DNA of 64,000 nt, taken from the NCBI GenBank assembly GCA_036346355.1, contig CM070590.1, forward strand, positions 40,023,749 to 40,087,748, given 5' to 3'. The notes under the pieces are model-generated. The model saw only the letters and a list, made by a program, of their open reading frames with translations, was not told the DNA's origin and did no database searches. The stretch comes from Rhipidocladum racemiflorum. Taxonomy: Eukaryota > Streptophyta > Magnoliopsida > Poales > Poaceae. Position 1 is the stretch's first letter. Every line of letters starts with the position of its first letter. The position numbers were made by a program, and so were the translations under genes. Below are positions 12,290 to 22,886 of the stretch, in pieces.

Positions 12290-12294
12290 ACCAG
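12290..12294 (+). repeat. Target site duplication of T1, right copy
   Basis: ACCAG directly after CCCGACA of the 3' LTR; matches 299-303. The gag of H resumes here. Confidence 0.93.
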
Positions 12295-13340
12295 CACCGC
12301 CACTTGGATATGCACGAGAATTTCGAGCTTTTCTTGCTGCCCGATTTCAGTTGATGCATGCTATGATGCAACAAATGCAACACGCCACCCTTTCGAGGCC
12401 ACTGCTAATCAAGTTAATCATGGACAACGCCAGAATACAAGACTGTCAGAGTTCATGAGAACTCACCCACCCACTTTCTCCAGGAATGCCAATCCATTGG
12501 AGGCCGATGATTGGTTAAGATCAATCGAGAGGAAGCTACACATAGCTCAATGCATAGGAAATGAGAAGGTACTCTACGCTTCTCATCAGCTGGAAGGGAC
12601 AGGCCAGAATGGTGGGAGAACTTCGTGCCACGCAAGAGAACCCTCAAGATATCACTTGGGAAGAGTTCACGGTGCATTCCGACAGATATCACGTGCCTGA
12701 AGGAATCATGGACCTTAAGAAGGAGGAGTTCAGAAAGATCAAACAAGGTAATCGGCCGATGGTCGACTACTGAACAAGTTCACACAGCTAGCACGCTACG
12801 CACTCGAGGATGTAGCGGCGAGATAAATCCAGGCGATCTCGTTTTATGAAGGGACTTAACTCAGATTGCAAGTAGGATTGATCACCCACACCTTCCCAGA
12901 TTTCCAAGAGTTGGTGAATAAGGCGCTTATTCTTGAGGACAAGCGCAAGGAACCGGATGAGAACAGAAGCGCAGGATGCAACAGCAAGGATCACGCCAGT
13001 GGAACACAACAAATACGCTGAGAGTTGCACCAAATCAATTCTTGATTCCAACCACGAGAATGCAACAAGGACACCATCCTCAAAGACCAAGACACATCAA
13101 TCAGAACTACGGACTGAGCCCCGCTAGAAACGCTTACTCGAGGCAGTCGGCAAGAAGGAATGTTGAGACGCCGCTACAATCAGTAACGAGCCGTGACACT
13201 TTGCCAACAGCTTGTCCAAAGAAGACAGCGAGGAGTGACCCAGCCGCTTCAATCTAGGAACCACCCCAGCTAGGACGCCAAAGACCAGGAGCCACACCTC
13301 GGGCCGTGGTGAGAGGCCGAGTCAACCATGTCACCGCAGA
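12295..13340 (+). pseudogene. gag of H, remainder, frameshifted
   Basis: Continuation of the gag begun at 225. It includes MHAMMQQMQHAT (about 12350), THPPTFSRNANPLEADDW (about 12455-12510) and LHIAQCIGNEKVLYASHQLEG (about 12530-12600). The zinc-knuckle-like region near 13160-13215 is disordered, and in the first cysteine position CGC replaces TGC. Frame changes coincide with sites that are CAG or CTG in E. Downstream the sequence runs into protease without a clear stop, as in related gag-pol frames. Confidence 0.72.
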
Positions 13341-16300
13341 TGCACTTTGCGAAATGCTACGGACGTCGATCGGGTAAGTTACTTGTTAACTCAGTACTGC
13401 AATAGTTTTGTTTGACTGGAGCTTCGATTCGTTTGTTTCGCAAGGCTTTGCTACTAGAAATGATTTGAGGATTGCAAGACTTAAGTGCATGCTTTTAGTT
13501 CAAACCCACAGTTAGAACTCGAGCGAAAGTAGGATGTTCCGGGTGAGAATACTAATAGATGGAATAGAGTTCCTAGCAAACCTTATAATTTTGGAGACCC
13601 GGACCTTAGACGTCATATTGGGAATGGATTGGTTATCCAAGCACAAGGCCGTATTGGATTGTGGACGGAGGACTATCTCGATTGAGAGCAGTGTGGGAAG
13701 AAAGTGGAATTTCAAGCCACTGCGATTAGAGATGGACGATTGATGGTTGCGATACCAAGGCAATCAGCATAGAGGATGTCCCATTAGTGAATGAGTACCC
13801 AGATGTTTTTCCGAAGATCTACCTGGTATGCCACCAGGCAGGGACATAGAGTTTGTGATAGAGCTTGTGCAAGATGCAAGACCGATAGCAAAGAGACCCT
13901 ATCGGATGTCCACCGAGGAGTTGGTAGAAATGAAGAAACAGCTAGAAGAGTTAATGGAGAAAGGATTTATCAGACCGAGTTCGTCGCCGTGGGGAGCACC
14001 AGTTTTGTTTGTCAAGAAGAAGGACGGGAGTTTCAGGATGTGCATTGACTACCGTGCACTCAATGAAGTCACCGTGAAGAATAAGTATCCGCTACCAGGA
14101 TTGATGAATTGTTTGATCAGTTGAGAGGAGCGGAGTTTTCTCCAAGATTGATCCGAGATCGGTATACCATCAGTTGAAGATCCGATCGAAGATATTAGAA
14201 GAGCGCATTCTCGTCAAGATATGGACATTACGAGTTTACTGCTATGTCCTTTGGGGCTGATGAATGCGTAGCTTATTTCATGAATATGATGAATAAGGTG
14301 TTCATGGAATATTTGGACAAGTTTGTCGTCGTGTTCATAGACGATATCCTAATCTACTCCAAGACAGAGAGTGAACATGCCGAACACTTAAGGCGAGTTT
14401 TGGAAAAGCTGAGGGACCAGCAACTTTTCGCCAAGAACAGCGAGGTGGATTTTTGGAAGGACAACGTGTAGTATCTTGGACATGTAATGACCGCAATGAG
14501 TCGCCAGAGATCCAAGCAAAGTAGAAGTCATGTTACATTGGGAGCACCAAGAAGTGGACCTGTGATTGAGTTTCCTTGGAATGGCAGGATACTACCGCCG
14601 TTTCATCGAAGGCTTCTCGACAATTGCGAAACCTCTTACGCAATCGGGCCAAGAAGGAAAAGAAGTTTGCATGGACGCCAGAATGTGAGAAAGGATTTCA
14701 GGAGCTGAAGAAGCGATTGACATCAGCACCGGTGTTAGTTCTACCGGATGTTGCTCAAAGCTTCGATATTTATTGTGACGCATCGCGCCAAGGACTTGGA
14801 TGTGTGCTGATGCAGGATGGAAAGGTCGTCGCTTATGCATCAAGGCAGTTGAGGCCGCATGAGGAAAATTATCCGACACATGACTTAGAGTTAGCTGCCG
14901 TAGTGCATGCTTTGAAGATATGGCGTCACTATCTGATTGGAAACAGATGTGAAGTGTATACGGATCATAAGAGCCTTAAGTACATATTCACCCAGTCGGA
15001 TCTGAATATGAGGCAGAGGAGATGGTTAGAGTTGATCAAAGACTATAATGTTGGAATCCATTACCATCCCGGGAAGGCCAACGTAGTAGCCGATGCCCTG
15101 AGTCGGAAAAGCCATACCGTGAGTACGTTGCTAGCCACAAGTCAGGATGAGTTATGTGAGGATTTTCAGAAAATGAAGATTGAGGTAGTACCTAGCGGAT
15201 TCTTGGCCGCATTAGAAGTAAAGCCTACCCTAGAGGATCAGATCCGAGAAGGGCGTAAGGATGATGACAAGATCCGGCAGGATTAAGTCCATCAAGGAGG
15301 AAGGCAAGGCAGAGGACTTCAAGTTGAATGAGCAAGGCACGTTGTGGATGAAGGATCGCATTTGTGTGCCTAACAAGAAGGAGTTAAAGCAACTGATTCG
15401 GAAGAAGCCCATGACTCAAGTACTCAATTCATCCCGAAGCGCCAAGATGTATCGGGATCGAAGGAGAGAGATTACGGTGGCCGAGTATGAAGCGTGAAGT
15501 TGCCGAGCATGTTGCATTGTGCGACGTATGCCGTAGAGTCAAGGCAATGCATCGAGAGACCAAAGGATTGCTACAACCGCTGAAAATACTCGAAAGTGGA
15601 AGTGGGAGGAAATCGGAATGGATTTCATTACCGGTTCTTGTCAAGACTCAAGGAGGTTATGACTCCATATGGGTTATAGTGGATCGCTTGACTAAAGTAG
15701 CCCATTTTATCCTGTGAAGACCACTTACTCGGGAGATAAATTAGCAGAATTGTACATGATCAGGATTGTCTTTTGCACGGAGTGCCAAAGAGGATTGTAT
15801 GTCAGACAGGTACCCAATTTACCTCAAGGTTACGGAATAAGTTGCATGAAGCCATGGGAACCCGCTTGAACTTCAAGATGTACCTTATCATCCATGCACG
15901 GATGGATGCAGACTGAAAGAGTCAACCAGACTCGGAGGATATGTTGAGAGCTTGTGCATTAGCTTATGCTACTTCTTGGGATAAGAGTTTACCGTATGCC
16001 GAGTTCGATTACAACAATAGTTATCAGGCTAGTTCTGAGATGTCACCTTTTGAGGCCTTTGTATGGTCGACCTGTCTGACGCCATTGAATTGGAATGAGA
16101 CCGGCGGCGCCGTGTCTTTGGGCCTGATATTCTTCAAGAAATTTGAAGAAGCAGAATCGCTATGATTAGGGAAAGGTTGAAGATAGCCCAATCTCGATGC
16201 AGAAGAGTTATGGCCGACAATCGTCGCGAGACTCTGAGTTTTGAACCGTAAGACTTTGTTTACCTCGCAGTTACGCCTCTCGGGGAGTTAAGAGGTTCCA

Positions 16301-16675
16301 TGCCAAAGGGAAACTCGCACCTGCTATGTTGGACCATTTAAGATTTTGAGTCGCAGAGGCGAAGTTGCTTACAATTTGGAGTTGCCACGATCGTTGGCAG
16401 GAGTGCATGATGTATTCCATGTGTCCTGGGCTTGAAGAAGTGTCTCAGAAGTTCCCGAGGAATAGACACCGCTAGAGTCAATTGAGTTGCAAGAGGATTT
16501 GACTTATAAGGAGCATCCCGTGAGGATTCTAGACACAATGGATCGAGAAACTAGAAACAAGTCAACCCGTTTCTGTAGAGTTCAGTGGAGCAACCATGCA
16601 GAGAGCGAAGCGACTTGGGAGCGCGAAGAGGATTTGAAGAAAGAGATTCCAAACCTATTCCTTTAGTAAGCCCCG
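13341..16675 (+). pseudogene. pol of H, frameshifted
   Basis: Protease aspartate at about 13424 (DSG block compressed by a missing base) and VILGMDWLSKHKAVLDCGRR near 13610-13670. RT spans about 13870-14490 with IAKRPYRMSTEELVEM, CIDYRALNEVTVKNKYPLPG and FIDDILIYSK (about 14333). RNase H and the connection are intact at 14576-15286. The integrase zinc-finger region is near 15487-15560, the core to about 16090, and a broken chromodomain tail runs to about 16670. RT and integrase contain several indels; RNase H has none. The product would be the replication and integration polyprotein; as written it is not continuous. Confidence 0.8.
14576..15286 (+). CDS. Intact RNase H and connection segment of H pol (fragment)
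   Basis: A 236-codon open stretch inside the pol pseudogene. After a frameshifted start it reads KKFAWTPECEKGFQELKKRL, then the RNase H fold: FDIYCDASRQGLGCVLMQ (first catalytic Asp), HDLELAAVVHALKIW (Glu), VYTDHKSLKYIF (Asp) and VVADALSRK (last Asp). The 3' part is the connection to integrase (VKPTLEDQIREGRKDDDKI). The ATG at 14576 is not a natural start. RNase H degrades RNA in RNA-DNA hybrids during reverse transcription. Confidence 0.7.
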   Translation: MEWQDTTAVSSKASRQLRNLLRNRAKKEKKFAWTPECEKGFQELKKRLTSAPVLVLPDVAQSFDIYCDASRQGLGCVLMQDGKVVAYASRQLRPHEENYPTHDLELAAVVHALKIWRHYLIGNRCEVYTDHKSLKYIFTQSDLNMRQRRWLELIKDYNVGIHYHPGKANVVADALSRKSHTVSTLLATSQDELCEDFQKMKIEVVPSGFLAALEVKPTLEDQIREGRKDDDKIRQD

Positions 16676-16698
16676 AATCTCGGGGACGAGATTCTATT

Positions 16699-16710
16699 AA
16701 GGGGGGGAGG
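16699..16710 (+). promoter_or_regulatory. Polypurine tract of H
   Basis: AAGGGGGGGAGG two bases upstream of the 3' LTR start at 16713; the plus-strand primer of this element class. D has the same tract at 47209-47220. Confidence 0.75.
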
Positions 16711-17307
16711 TTTGTAACACCCCAAAATTTTGCTTTTATTGAATTCATGTGTGATTTGGCACTTTGGTGAATTTTTGGAATTTTCTGGAATTTATTTGGA
16801 ATTTATTTGAATTTATTCCATTTTGAAATAATTAAAGAATTTAATATTGCAAATAAAATTTTGTTGGAAATATTTTATTTGAGTCCCAAATACCCTAAAA
16901 TATTTTCCAGAATTTTTCTGGAATTTTTCTGAGTATTTTGCTATTTTAATGAATTAATTGAATTTCAGGGAATTATTTTAAATATTAAATCTGGAAAATC
17001 AAACCGAAGTCGATTCTTGTTCATCCGATCGAGCCCGAGTCGACTTGAGTTCGAGTCCGACCGAGCCACATGACTCGACCAAACCAACTCCAAAACCTAA
17101 TCGATCCCAACCGTTGGATCAAGATCCAACCGCCGGGATCATCCCGCACGCTTCTGGTGAATCCGCCGGATCCGATCGTCACGCGATCGCGGGCCGCTGA
17201 TCGTGCCACGTGGGCCGTTTGGCGTCATCGCCCCCGCCGAAGTCCGGCCGGACTCCTCCGCCATTGCCGTAGTAGGATTAGGGTCCGCCGTGCACGCATG
17301 CCGAGGG

Positions 17308-17315
17308 TATTTAAA
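17308..17315 (+). promoter_or_regulatory. Candidate TATA box, H 3' LTR
   Basis: TATTTAAA 595 bp into the LTR, followed by a GC-rich leader. Confidence 0.58.
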
Positions 17316-17706
17316 TGCACGGAGGTACCAGAGACCGCCGTGATCCCGCCCTCTCGCTCTACTTCACCGAGCCTTAGTCACCAGTAGATTCGCCGGAATC
17401 GCCGCCGAGCTACGACACCTCTCGCTGCGGTTTTGCTTGATTCCGCCGCCGCCGTCGCCCCGCCGCCATGATTGACCCAGGATCAGGAACCCCAAAGCCA
17501 GGTGCACGAAGAGACCCTTCACCTCACGAGCACGCCCCAACGCCGTTCGTGTGGTCGCCGTCCTCGGCGCCGGCAGCCACAACTCGCCCAGTGAAGCCAT
17601 CGCCGACTCCGAAGCTCCACCAACCGTCGATCAAGATCCAAGGGCTCAGATCGCGCCACGTCGCCCTCGGTGAGTTCTCCGTTGAAAATCCTAGATCTAA
17701 TCTCAA

Positions 17707-17728
17707 CCGTTGGATCTAGATCCAACGG
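17707..17728 (+). repeat. Palindrome in LTR leader
   Basis: CCGTTGGATC, spacer TA, GATCCAACGG; perfect arms. A near-perfect second copy (one mismatch) lies at 17780-17801. Confidence 0.85.
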
Positions 17729-18539
17729 CTTAGGTCGTGCCACGTAGCGGGAACTGCACCAGGCTAGATTGGATCTGGACCGTTAGATCAAGATCCAACG
17801 GCCCAGATCAACCCGTGCGCCTAAGCACTTGAGGCCCAAATCAATCCTAGCCGCCGATTTTCAAACCAACGGCTACGATCGTGCCACGTGTCCCGGGAGT
17901 CGAACCGCGCATGCCCACGCTGGGCAGCTGCTGGCCATCGACACGGGGCCCGCGGTCAATATCGCGACCGGACGCTACCCATGACGCCATCGGATGGACC
18001 CACTTGCGCCGCCGTGGCGCTCGCCGACGTCAAAGAATGACGCGCCCGAGTGGTCCACATGTCGATCTCACATGGAGCCGTGGGCCGGGTCCACGGAGAC
18101 CCGAGCGGCGTGGACTACGCCCATGGACCGGTGGCGTCGCCAGAACCAATCCAGTGCTGCCACGTGTCCATGATGACGCAATAATTAATTTCCGAAAAAA
18201 AGAAATGATTTATTAATTCGAAATATTGATTCAAATTTAGATTCAAACTTCAAACGCTTATAACTTTTGCGTTTCAACTCCGATTTGAGTGATTCAAATT
18301 TCTAAATTTGTATAAAATTGAGATCTACCTAAATATGAATTTTATTTAATTTTTGGACTAAAGTTTTTCTCTGCAAAATTATTTAAATGATTATTTAAAC
18401 TTTAAATAATCATAACTTTTTGCGTCTTAACTCCAAATTTGTGATTCAGTTTCTAAAAATCCATAAAATTATGTTCTTTCTGTTTATGGATTTTATTTGG
18501 ATGTTTGGACACTTTTTGCCTATTGTTTATTTGTGTATT

Positions 18540-18698
18540 TGCTATTTGCACGCTTTACGAGTAGACGTTGAAGTGCCGGAAGGATTCGAAGGAGAAGTAT
18601 TAACTCAGGATCCAACTCAAGACCAAGAACAAGTACTTTTTGAAGGCAAGTTGTGCTTTGACCATGTTGATCCTATTTCGAAATCTATTTTGATTTAA
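18540..18698 (+). other. Conserved short coding-like segment in LTR
   Basis: Within the LTR, an open frame ends with LRVDVEVPEGFEGEVLTQ followed by DPTQDQEQVLFEGKL and CFDHVDPISKSILI. The same reading is open at 39930-40082 and 49070-49222; the T1 and G copies differ by small indels where a CCTGG-like site is expected. It follows an AT-rich stretch and the upstream GGTGAGTT site, as an exon would follow an intron. It matches no Gag or Pol domain I recognise. It may be a captured exon, a leader peptide, or simply conserved because the LTRs are young. Confidence 0.45.
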
Positions 18699-20046
18699 AC
18701 TATTGCATGCTAGTTCAATTAGAAAAATACTTGGTTTAAACATGGGGGTTAGATAAGTACCAATTTGTTGTATGACACCTTGATTATTTAAGTATGTGCC
18801 ATGACCCTTGTCACCCTAGTTGTGGATTACTAGTTGGACATTATTAAATTGCCAACCTGGGTTTAGACCGTTGTAGTATACTGCTTAGACCTGCTACGTG
18901 CTCATAACATGATTTTGGATAATCAAATGTTAATATTGACTTAATGATATATTGAACCTGTTTTGGAAAAGTATCATGTGATGTTGATGGCACGTGGTGC
19001 ATGGTAATCAACTGGGGTTTGATAAACGATTTCGGCCAGGGCATGTGGCAAAGAGTAATCAGTGGGCAGTTGTGGCATTGGGAGTGTTGTTTTGGTTTTC
19101 GGGTAGTCTTGCCCTGGTCACCCTAAGTACTTAACCTTGCAAGCCTTTGAACTGGGTCTAACGTGCATCCACATGTCTGTATTGGGACGGACCTAGTTTA
19201 CTAAGTCGCTAATAACTTACCTGTGGGACCTCAGGAGGTCAACTACACCCTTTGTGTAAGTTGTATGCGGGGAGCGTCATCGGAAGTCGAGGCCAGGTAC
19301 CCATCTAACGGTTGATTGGCCTAGACTTCGCCTTAGCTAAGGAGAGCGGTTAGTGCGCAATAGCAGGGAGGACCACTTGTATTGTTAGAAGTTTCAGAAA
19401 GACTTTGTTACGGAACTCGCCTTTGTGGTGTTTGACTGTATCTTGTGGGTAAAGTGCATAACCTCTGCAGAGTATAGAATCTATTCGAATAGCCGTGTCC
19501 GCGGTATTGGACATCGCTCGAATTGATCAAGGGTTAGATTTTCTCAAAAATAACTTTGGTTTGAAAGGTTGGGTTGGTTTAATAATGAAGATGATGGAAA
19601 TGTGGTTTAGGATGGGGAAAATGTTTATTAAACTTCTTGAAAAGTTATTTATGCCTTACTTATTTCTCATCGCTTTGAATCTACTTATATTACTTGTCAA
19701 ATCTTTATTTCTTGCCAAATATGCCTTGAGCTATTCCTTTGTACCAAGCCATGCATATAGTATATTAGCTTGCATTCTGTGCATGACTTGTCGAGTACCA
19801 AGTACTCACCCTTGCCTCAACACAACATCGGTTGAAGAGGATACTACGCCCGACTTTGGAGGAGGAACTCCAAGAGGATCCGTCTACTTAGGGAAGCGAG
19901 CCCAGTCAGTTGCCTGTGGTATACTGGATGGCGCCACGAAGCTATTTGATTTTCCGCTGCTATTATTTCTCTTTTAATAAGTTTCGCCTTGCGAGGCATA
20001 CATTTGTAACTTGACCATAAGGTCGAGTAACCAGTTTGGTTATTTA

Positions 20047-20052
20047 AATAAA
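20047..20052 (+). promoter_or_regulatory. Candidate polyadenylation signal, H 3' LTR
   Basis: AATAAA about 127 bp before the LTR end, following the GACCATAAGGTC region. Confidence 0.5.
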
Positions 20053-22701
20053 GTACTTTGATAATATCGAATGGTATGATTGTGATATTTACCGATGTTA
20101 AGACTGTGTGCACTAGCGCGTTCCTGGACTAGTGCTGAATACACAGAGGGTCCGGATTTGCAAATTCGGGGTCCCGACATTGTGTGGTGGTAATTTTATT
20201 ATAACCTATGTATAGGGTAGCTAAAGGTAATGTTGTTGATTGATGATTATGCAAGTTATTGATATTGATGACTTAATAGTGGTGGTAATTGCTTAGATTA
20301 ATTGTTGAAAATCCTTGTTAAAAATGGAGGTTATTGTAACATGTTGTAATGGAGTGGACCATGGATAATTAACATGATGTAGGATTTTATTCTTGCTGAA
20401 TGTATATCCTAGAATCAAACTCACGAATTTTGTCTTGTATAGATAACATGTATGTGTTCAAGTCATTTATTGATTGAGTAAGTTTTGTTGTCGAGAAATT
20501 GACGTATGGATTGTATAAAATTGGTAGGTTGATCATGCTCAAGTACCTGTTGAAGTGCCATGTTTGAAATAGAGAATACGTTGTTATATGATGTGTTGGT
20601 CTGTAGGGATCTTTATGAGGTAGTATTGGTTAGTTGTCTTTTGATAATCGTCATGAACTTTATTCATAAGTGATGGGAAAGGTAACTAGAGGAATATTGG
20701 TTATGTAGCTTTTGGTTGAATTATGATGGGTTTCTCGATGAGTAAAAAAAAGAAAGAAAGAGAAGTGTAATTTGAATGTTTAAAAAGATAAGAATAGGGT
20801 TTAATGCTGAGCTTGTGTTTAAAACCTTCTAGACTGGTTTGGTTGTTTGCCATCTCGGTTGAATGCTTTCGGTGGAGGTGTTCCTTACGTTGAGTTTCAG
20901 AGTTCCCCAAAACTCGTAGTGTTTGGTGTCGACCTTTGGTTTTGGCGAAGTTGTTTAGTTTGTGTCGTGAGTTTGAGTTCACATCCAAAAGTTTTTGAGT
21001 GGATCGCGCTCCTTCGTGTTCACCCTGAATTATCTTTGGAATAAGTTTTTAAGGAAGCAGATGGACATAGTGGTTTGTGTTGGAAACTCTTGAGGTTTAA
21101 TTTGTAACTCTTTTTTTGCTAAAGTTGGAGTTATTTGGGAAATGTGTGTGATGTTTGCGAGTGCTTCAAAAAGGTGGATTTTATGAATATTTTATAAAGT
21201 GATTTTGTTAGTGAGGTGTTCCCTTTTTGAAATAAGTTTCCCTCTCCTTCAGGAAAAAAAAGAGAAAAAAAATTTGTGACGGTTGTGGGAGCAGATGCTC
21301 GACTTGAAATTTTGACGTTCTTTTCCAAAATGTTGATTTTGGTTAAAATGTGATGTTTTGCAAGTTTAGCTATCTATTGTTGGTGGGTTCTGACCCGACG
21401 TGGTGTTTTGCGGTTAATGGTGTTGCCGTCAGTGTTATGTGTGTTTCAAACTTGTGATACCGAGAAAGTAGTCGTTTGGTGAATGATTATTCGGTATTGT
21501 TGTTACATGAAGAATGAATGATGAAAAGGAAAACGTGACATTGTTTATGCATATTTAATCATAAAGGAGTCGATGAGCTGTGTCGGTGAGAAAGTCATAT
21601 AAGGATATATGACTAATCCGGAGTGCTCTTGAAAAGTGTGCATGCATGTCCTGAATCGAGATTTCAATTGCCTTCTATTACGAGGAGTAAGAATGAATAT
21701 CTTTTGGTATGTTGCTTGTGGTGTAAGAGATCTGAGCTTTCTTTGCATCTTGGCTTAGGAAAAGTAAAATGAGTACTCTTTGGTTGTTGCCGAACTCTTT
21801 CCAATGTGGCTTTTAGCGCTTTGGAGTTCGAGTTGTTGTATGTGGACCATTTGGGTTCATGTTACGTTGGGTGACTCATCAATGGTACTGTTTGTCCTGG
21901 TCCTTTAAGTGGAAGGATGTGAGGGCGAGGCTTTCTTAGTAAGAGAAATCTGGTGTGGCTAGTAGTTGATCGTAAATGGTGTAGAAGTGAAGAGTAAAGG
22001 AAGGTTGTCTATGTCCCAATTCAAACCTTCTTGGAGAATTGTTTCCATTTATGTGTCCTCGGTAGGGTTGATCAAATTATTAGTGGACCACTTGGTGGTT
22101 GCTAGTAATTGCTTTCGGTTTTCGAAGAGTATTGGATCTTTTTGTCGCCAGGGCTATTGAGCGTGTTGTGCCAACCAAAGTGGAATGTTCGATTGTTATT
22201 GATTTTGCGGGTTTTCGAAACCCTGGCCATAAGTAGGCTTTTCCTTTCGGTGGTAGTGGAGTGGGTGTTGGTCTTGTTGTAAAAGATCAGAATGTAACCC
22301 CGATGGTTCAAGCAGTTAGTAATCTTAGAGTGTTGTGTCTCACTTGGTTTGCGTCGTCACGAATACGACGAACCATAGTTGAGAGGTTGAGACGTGAATC
22401 ACTGTTGTGCGTGGGAGTGGAAGATGGATCTAGAAGTTGGTACCATGTCCTTCTAGAGAGTGGCTTTGGTTAAAGGGATCGGGCATTTTAGTGCCAAGGG
22501 ATGTATCGAAGGAGGAGTGTGAGACCATTTCCTTTCGTGGTCTGCTTGGGATTTTATCCTATCGCTTGGTTCATGCCGAGGCCTTGTATGGGTGCTTTGG
22601 GTTTCAATGTTGAGTAAAGTTCTTGCAAGAGGTTGATCGTGGGTTATCGTTAGAACTGTGGGTCTTCGAGCCTAAGCATCTTACCATCGGGTCTCTATCA
22701 G

Positions 22702-22811
22702 TTTCGTTCGAGTGGCTTTAGTCAGAGAGAGAAGCGGTTTGGGAACTATAGTCTTGCATGCGCGAGAAGTACCCCGAGCTTTTCGCCTCAGGTATGAGAT
22801 GTGAAACCTAG
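22702..22811 (+). pseudogene. Decayed chromodomain tail in L1
   Basis: With stops allowed, the sequence reads VSFEWL, SEREAVWEL, MREKYPELFAS and RCET, ending at TAG 22809-22811. It aligns to the end of the B-family pol (28561-28680, minus strand), which reads TEREATWEL and MHEKYPELFTS. Two in-frame stops rule out function. Upstream, EALYG near 22590 may be the end of the integrase core. It links L1 to family B by descent. Confidence 0.6.
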
Positions 22812-22873
22812 CTATCTTTTACTTTGCTGGGTTGCGTATTGGTGTGTCTTGGATTCGAGGTCGAATCCTGTTG

Positions 22874-22884
22874 AAGGGGGGGAG
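22874..22884 (+). promoter_or_regulatory. Polypurine tract of L1
   Basis: AAGGGGGGGAG directly before the LTR start (TGTGACACCACGG at 22887). B has the same tract in reverse at 28489-28498. Confidence 0.7.
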
Positions 22885-22886
22885 AA

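Larger units (their letters stand above)
1..20179 (+). mobile_element. Tekay-lineage Ty3/gypsy element H, interrupted by T1
   Basis: A chromovirus-type LTR retrotransposon whose 5' LTR lies outside the window. Visible parts are the leader and start of gag (1-303), the rest of gag and pol (12295-16675), a purine tract (16699-16710) and a complete 3' LTR (16713-20179). T1 is inserted in gag at 303/304 with a perfect ACCAG duplication, and the gag reading resumes at 12295 at the homologous position. The lineage is inferred from the domain order protease-RT-RNase H-integrase-chromodomain, the long LTR and the iMet primer site of its relatives in the window. H is itself inserted in element L1: the sequence after 20179 is homologous to the interior of L2 from about 59709. 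Coding frames are broken mainly at CAG/CTG sites. Confidence 0.88.
16713..20179 (+). repeat. 3' LTR of H (3467 bp)
   Basis: TGTAACACCCCAAAA to GGGGTCCCGACA. It belongs to a subfamily slightly different from the T1 LTRs (for example ATTGAATTC near the start and a CATCGCTCGAATT region at 19512). Contains TATA at 17308, GGTGAGTT at 17669, palindromes at 17707 and 17780, a conserved short open frame at 18540-18698 and AATAAA at 20047. Adjacent 20180-20184 (TTGTG) would be the right target duplication; its partner lies outside the window. Confidence 0.92.
20180..22886 (+). other. Non-coding interior of L1
   Basis: About 2.7 kb, rich in T and G on this strand, with no open frame longer than about 95 codons and no recognisable Gag, RT or integrase core. 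Homology to L2 is visible at several points: the TAGCTAAA/TATTGATATTGATGACTTA block (20220-20275 against 59750-59820), ACATG..GTGATGGAGTG..CCATGGATA (20340 against 59880) and AGTGAAGAGTAAAGGAAGG (21987 against 61362). The conservation of a long geneless interior is characteristic of LARD-type elements. Confidence 0.7.

Noticed and set aside
18600..18660. GC-AG splice donor (AAGGCAAGT) inside the conserved LTR frame
   Set aside because: A single short match with no matching acceptor evidence; too weak to annotate.
304..20179. Cytosine deamination (RIP-like decay) as the cause of broken Tekay frames
   Set aside because: The breaks are mostly insertions and deletions around CAG/CTG, not C-to-T or G-to-A changes.
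20180..22886. Host gene or long non-coding gene between LTRs
   Set aside because: Homology to L2 and the adjoining purine tract and LTR show it is the interior of a repeat element.
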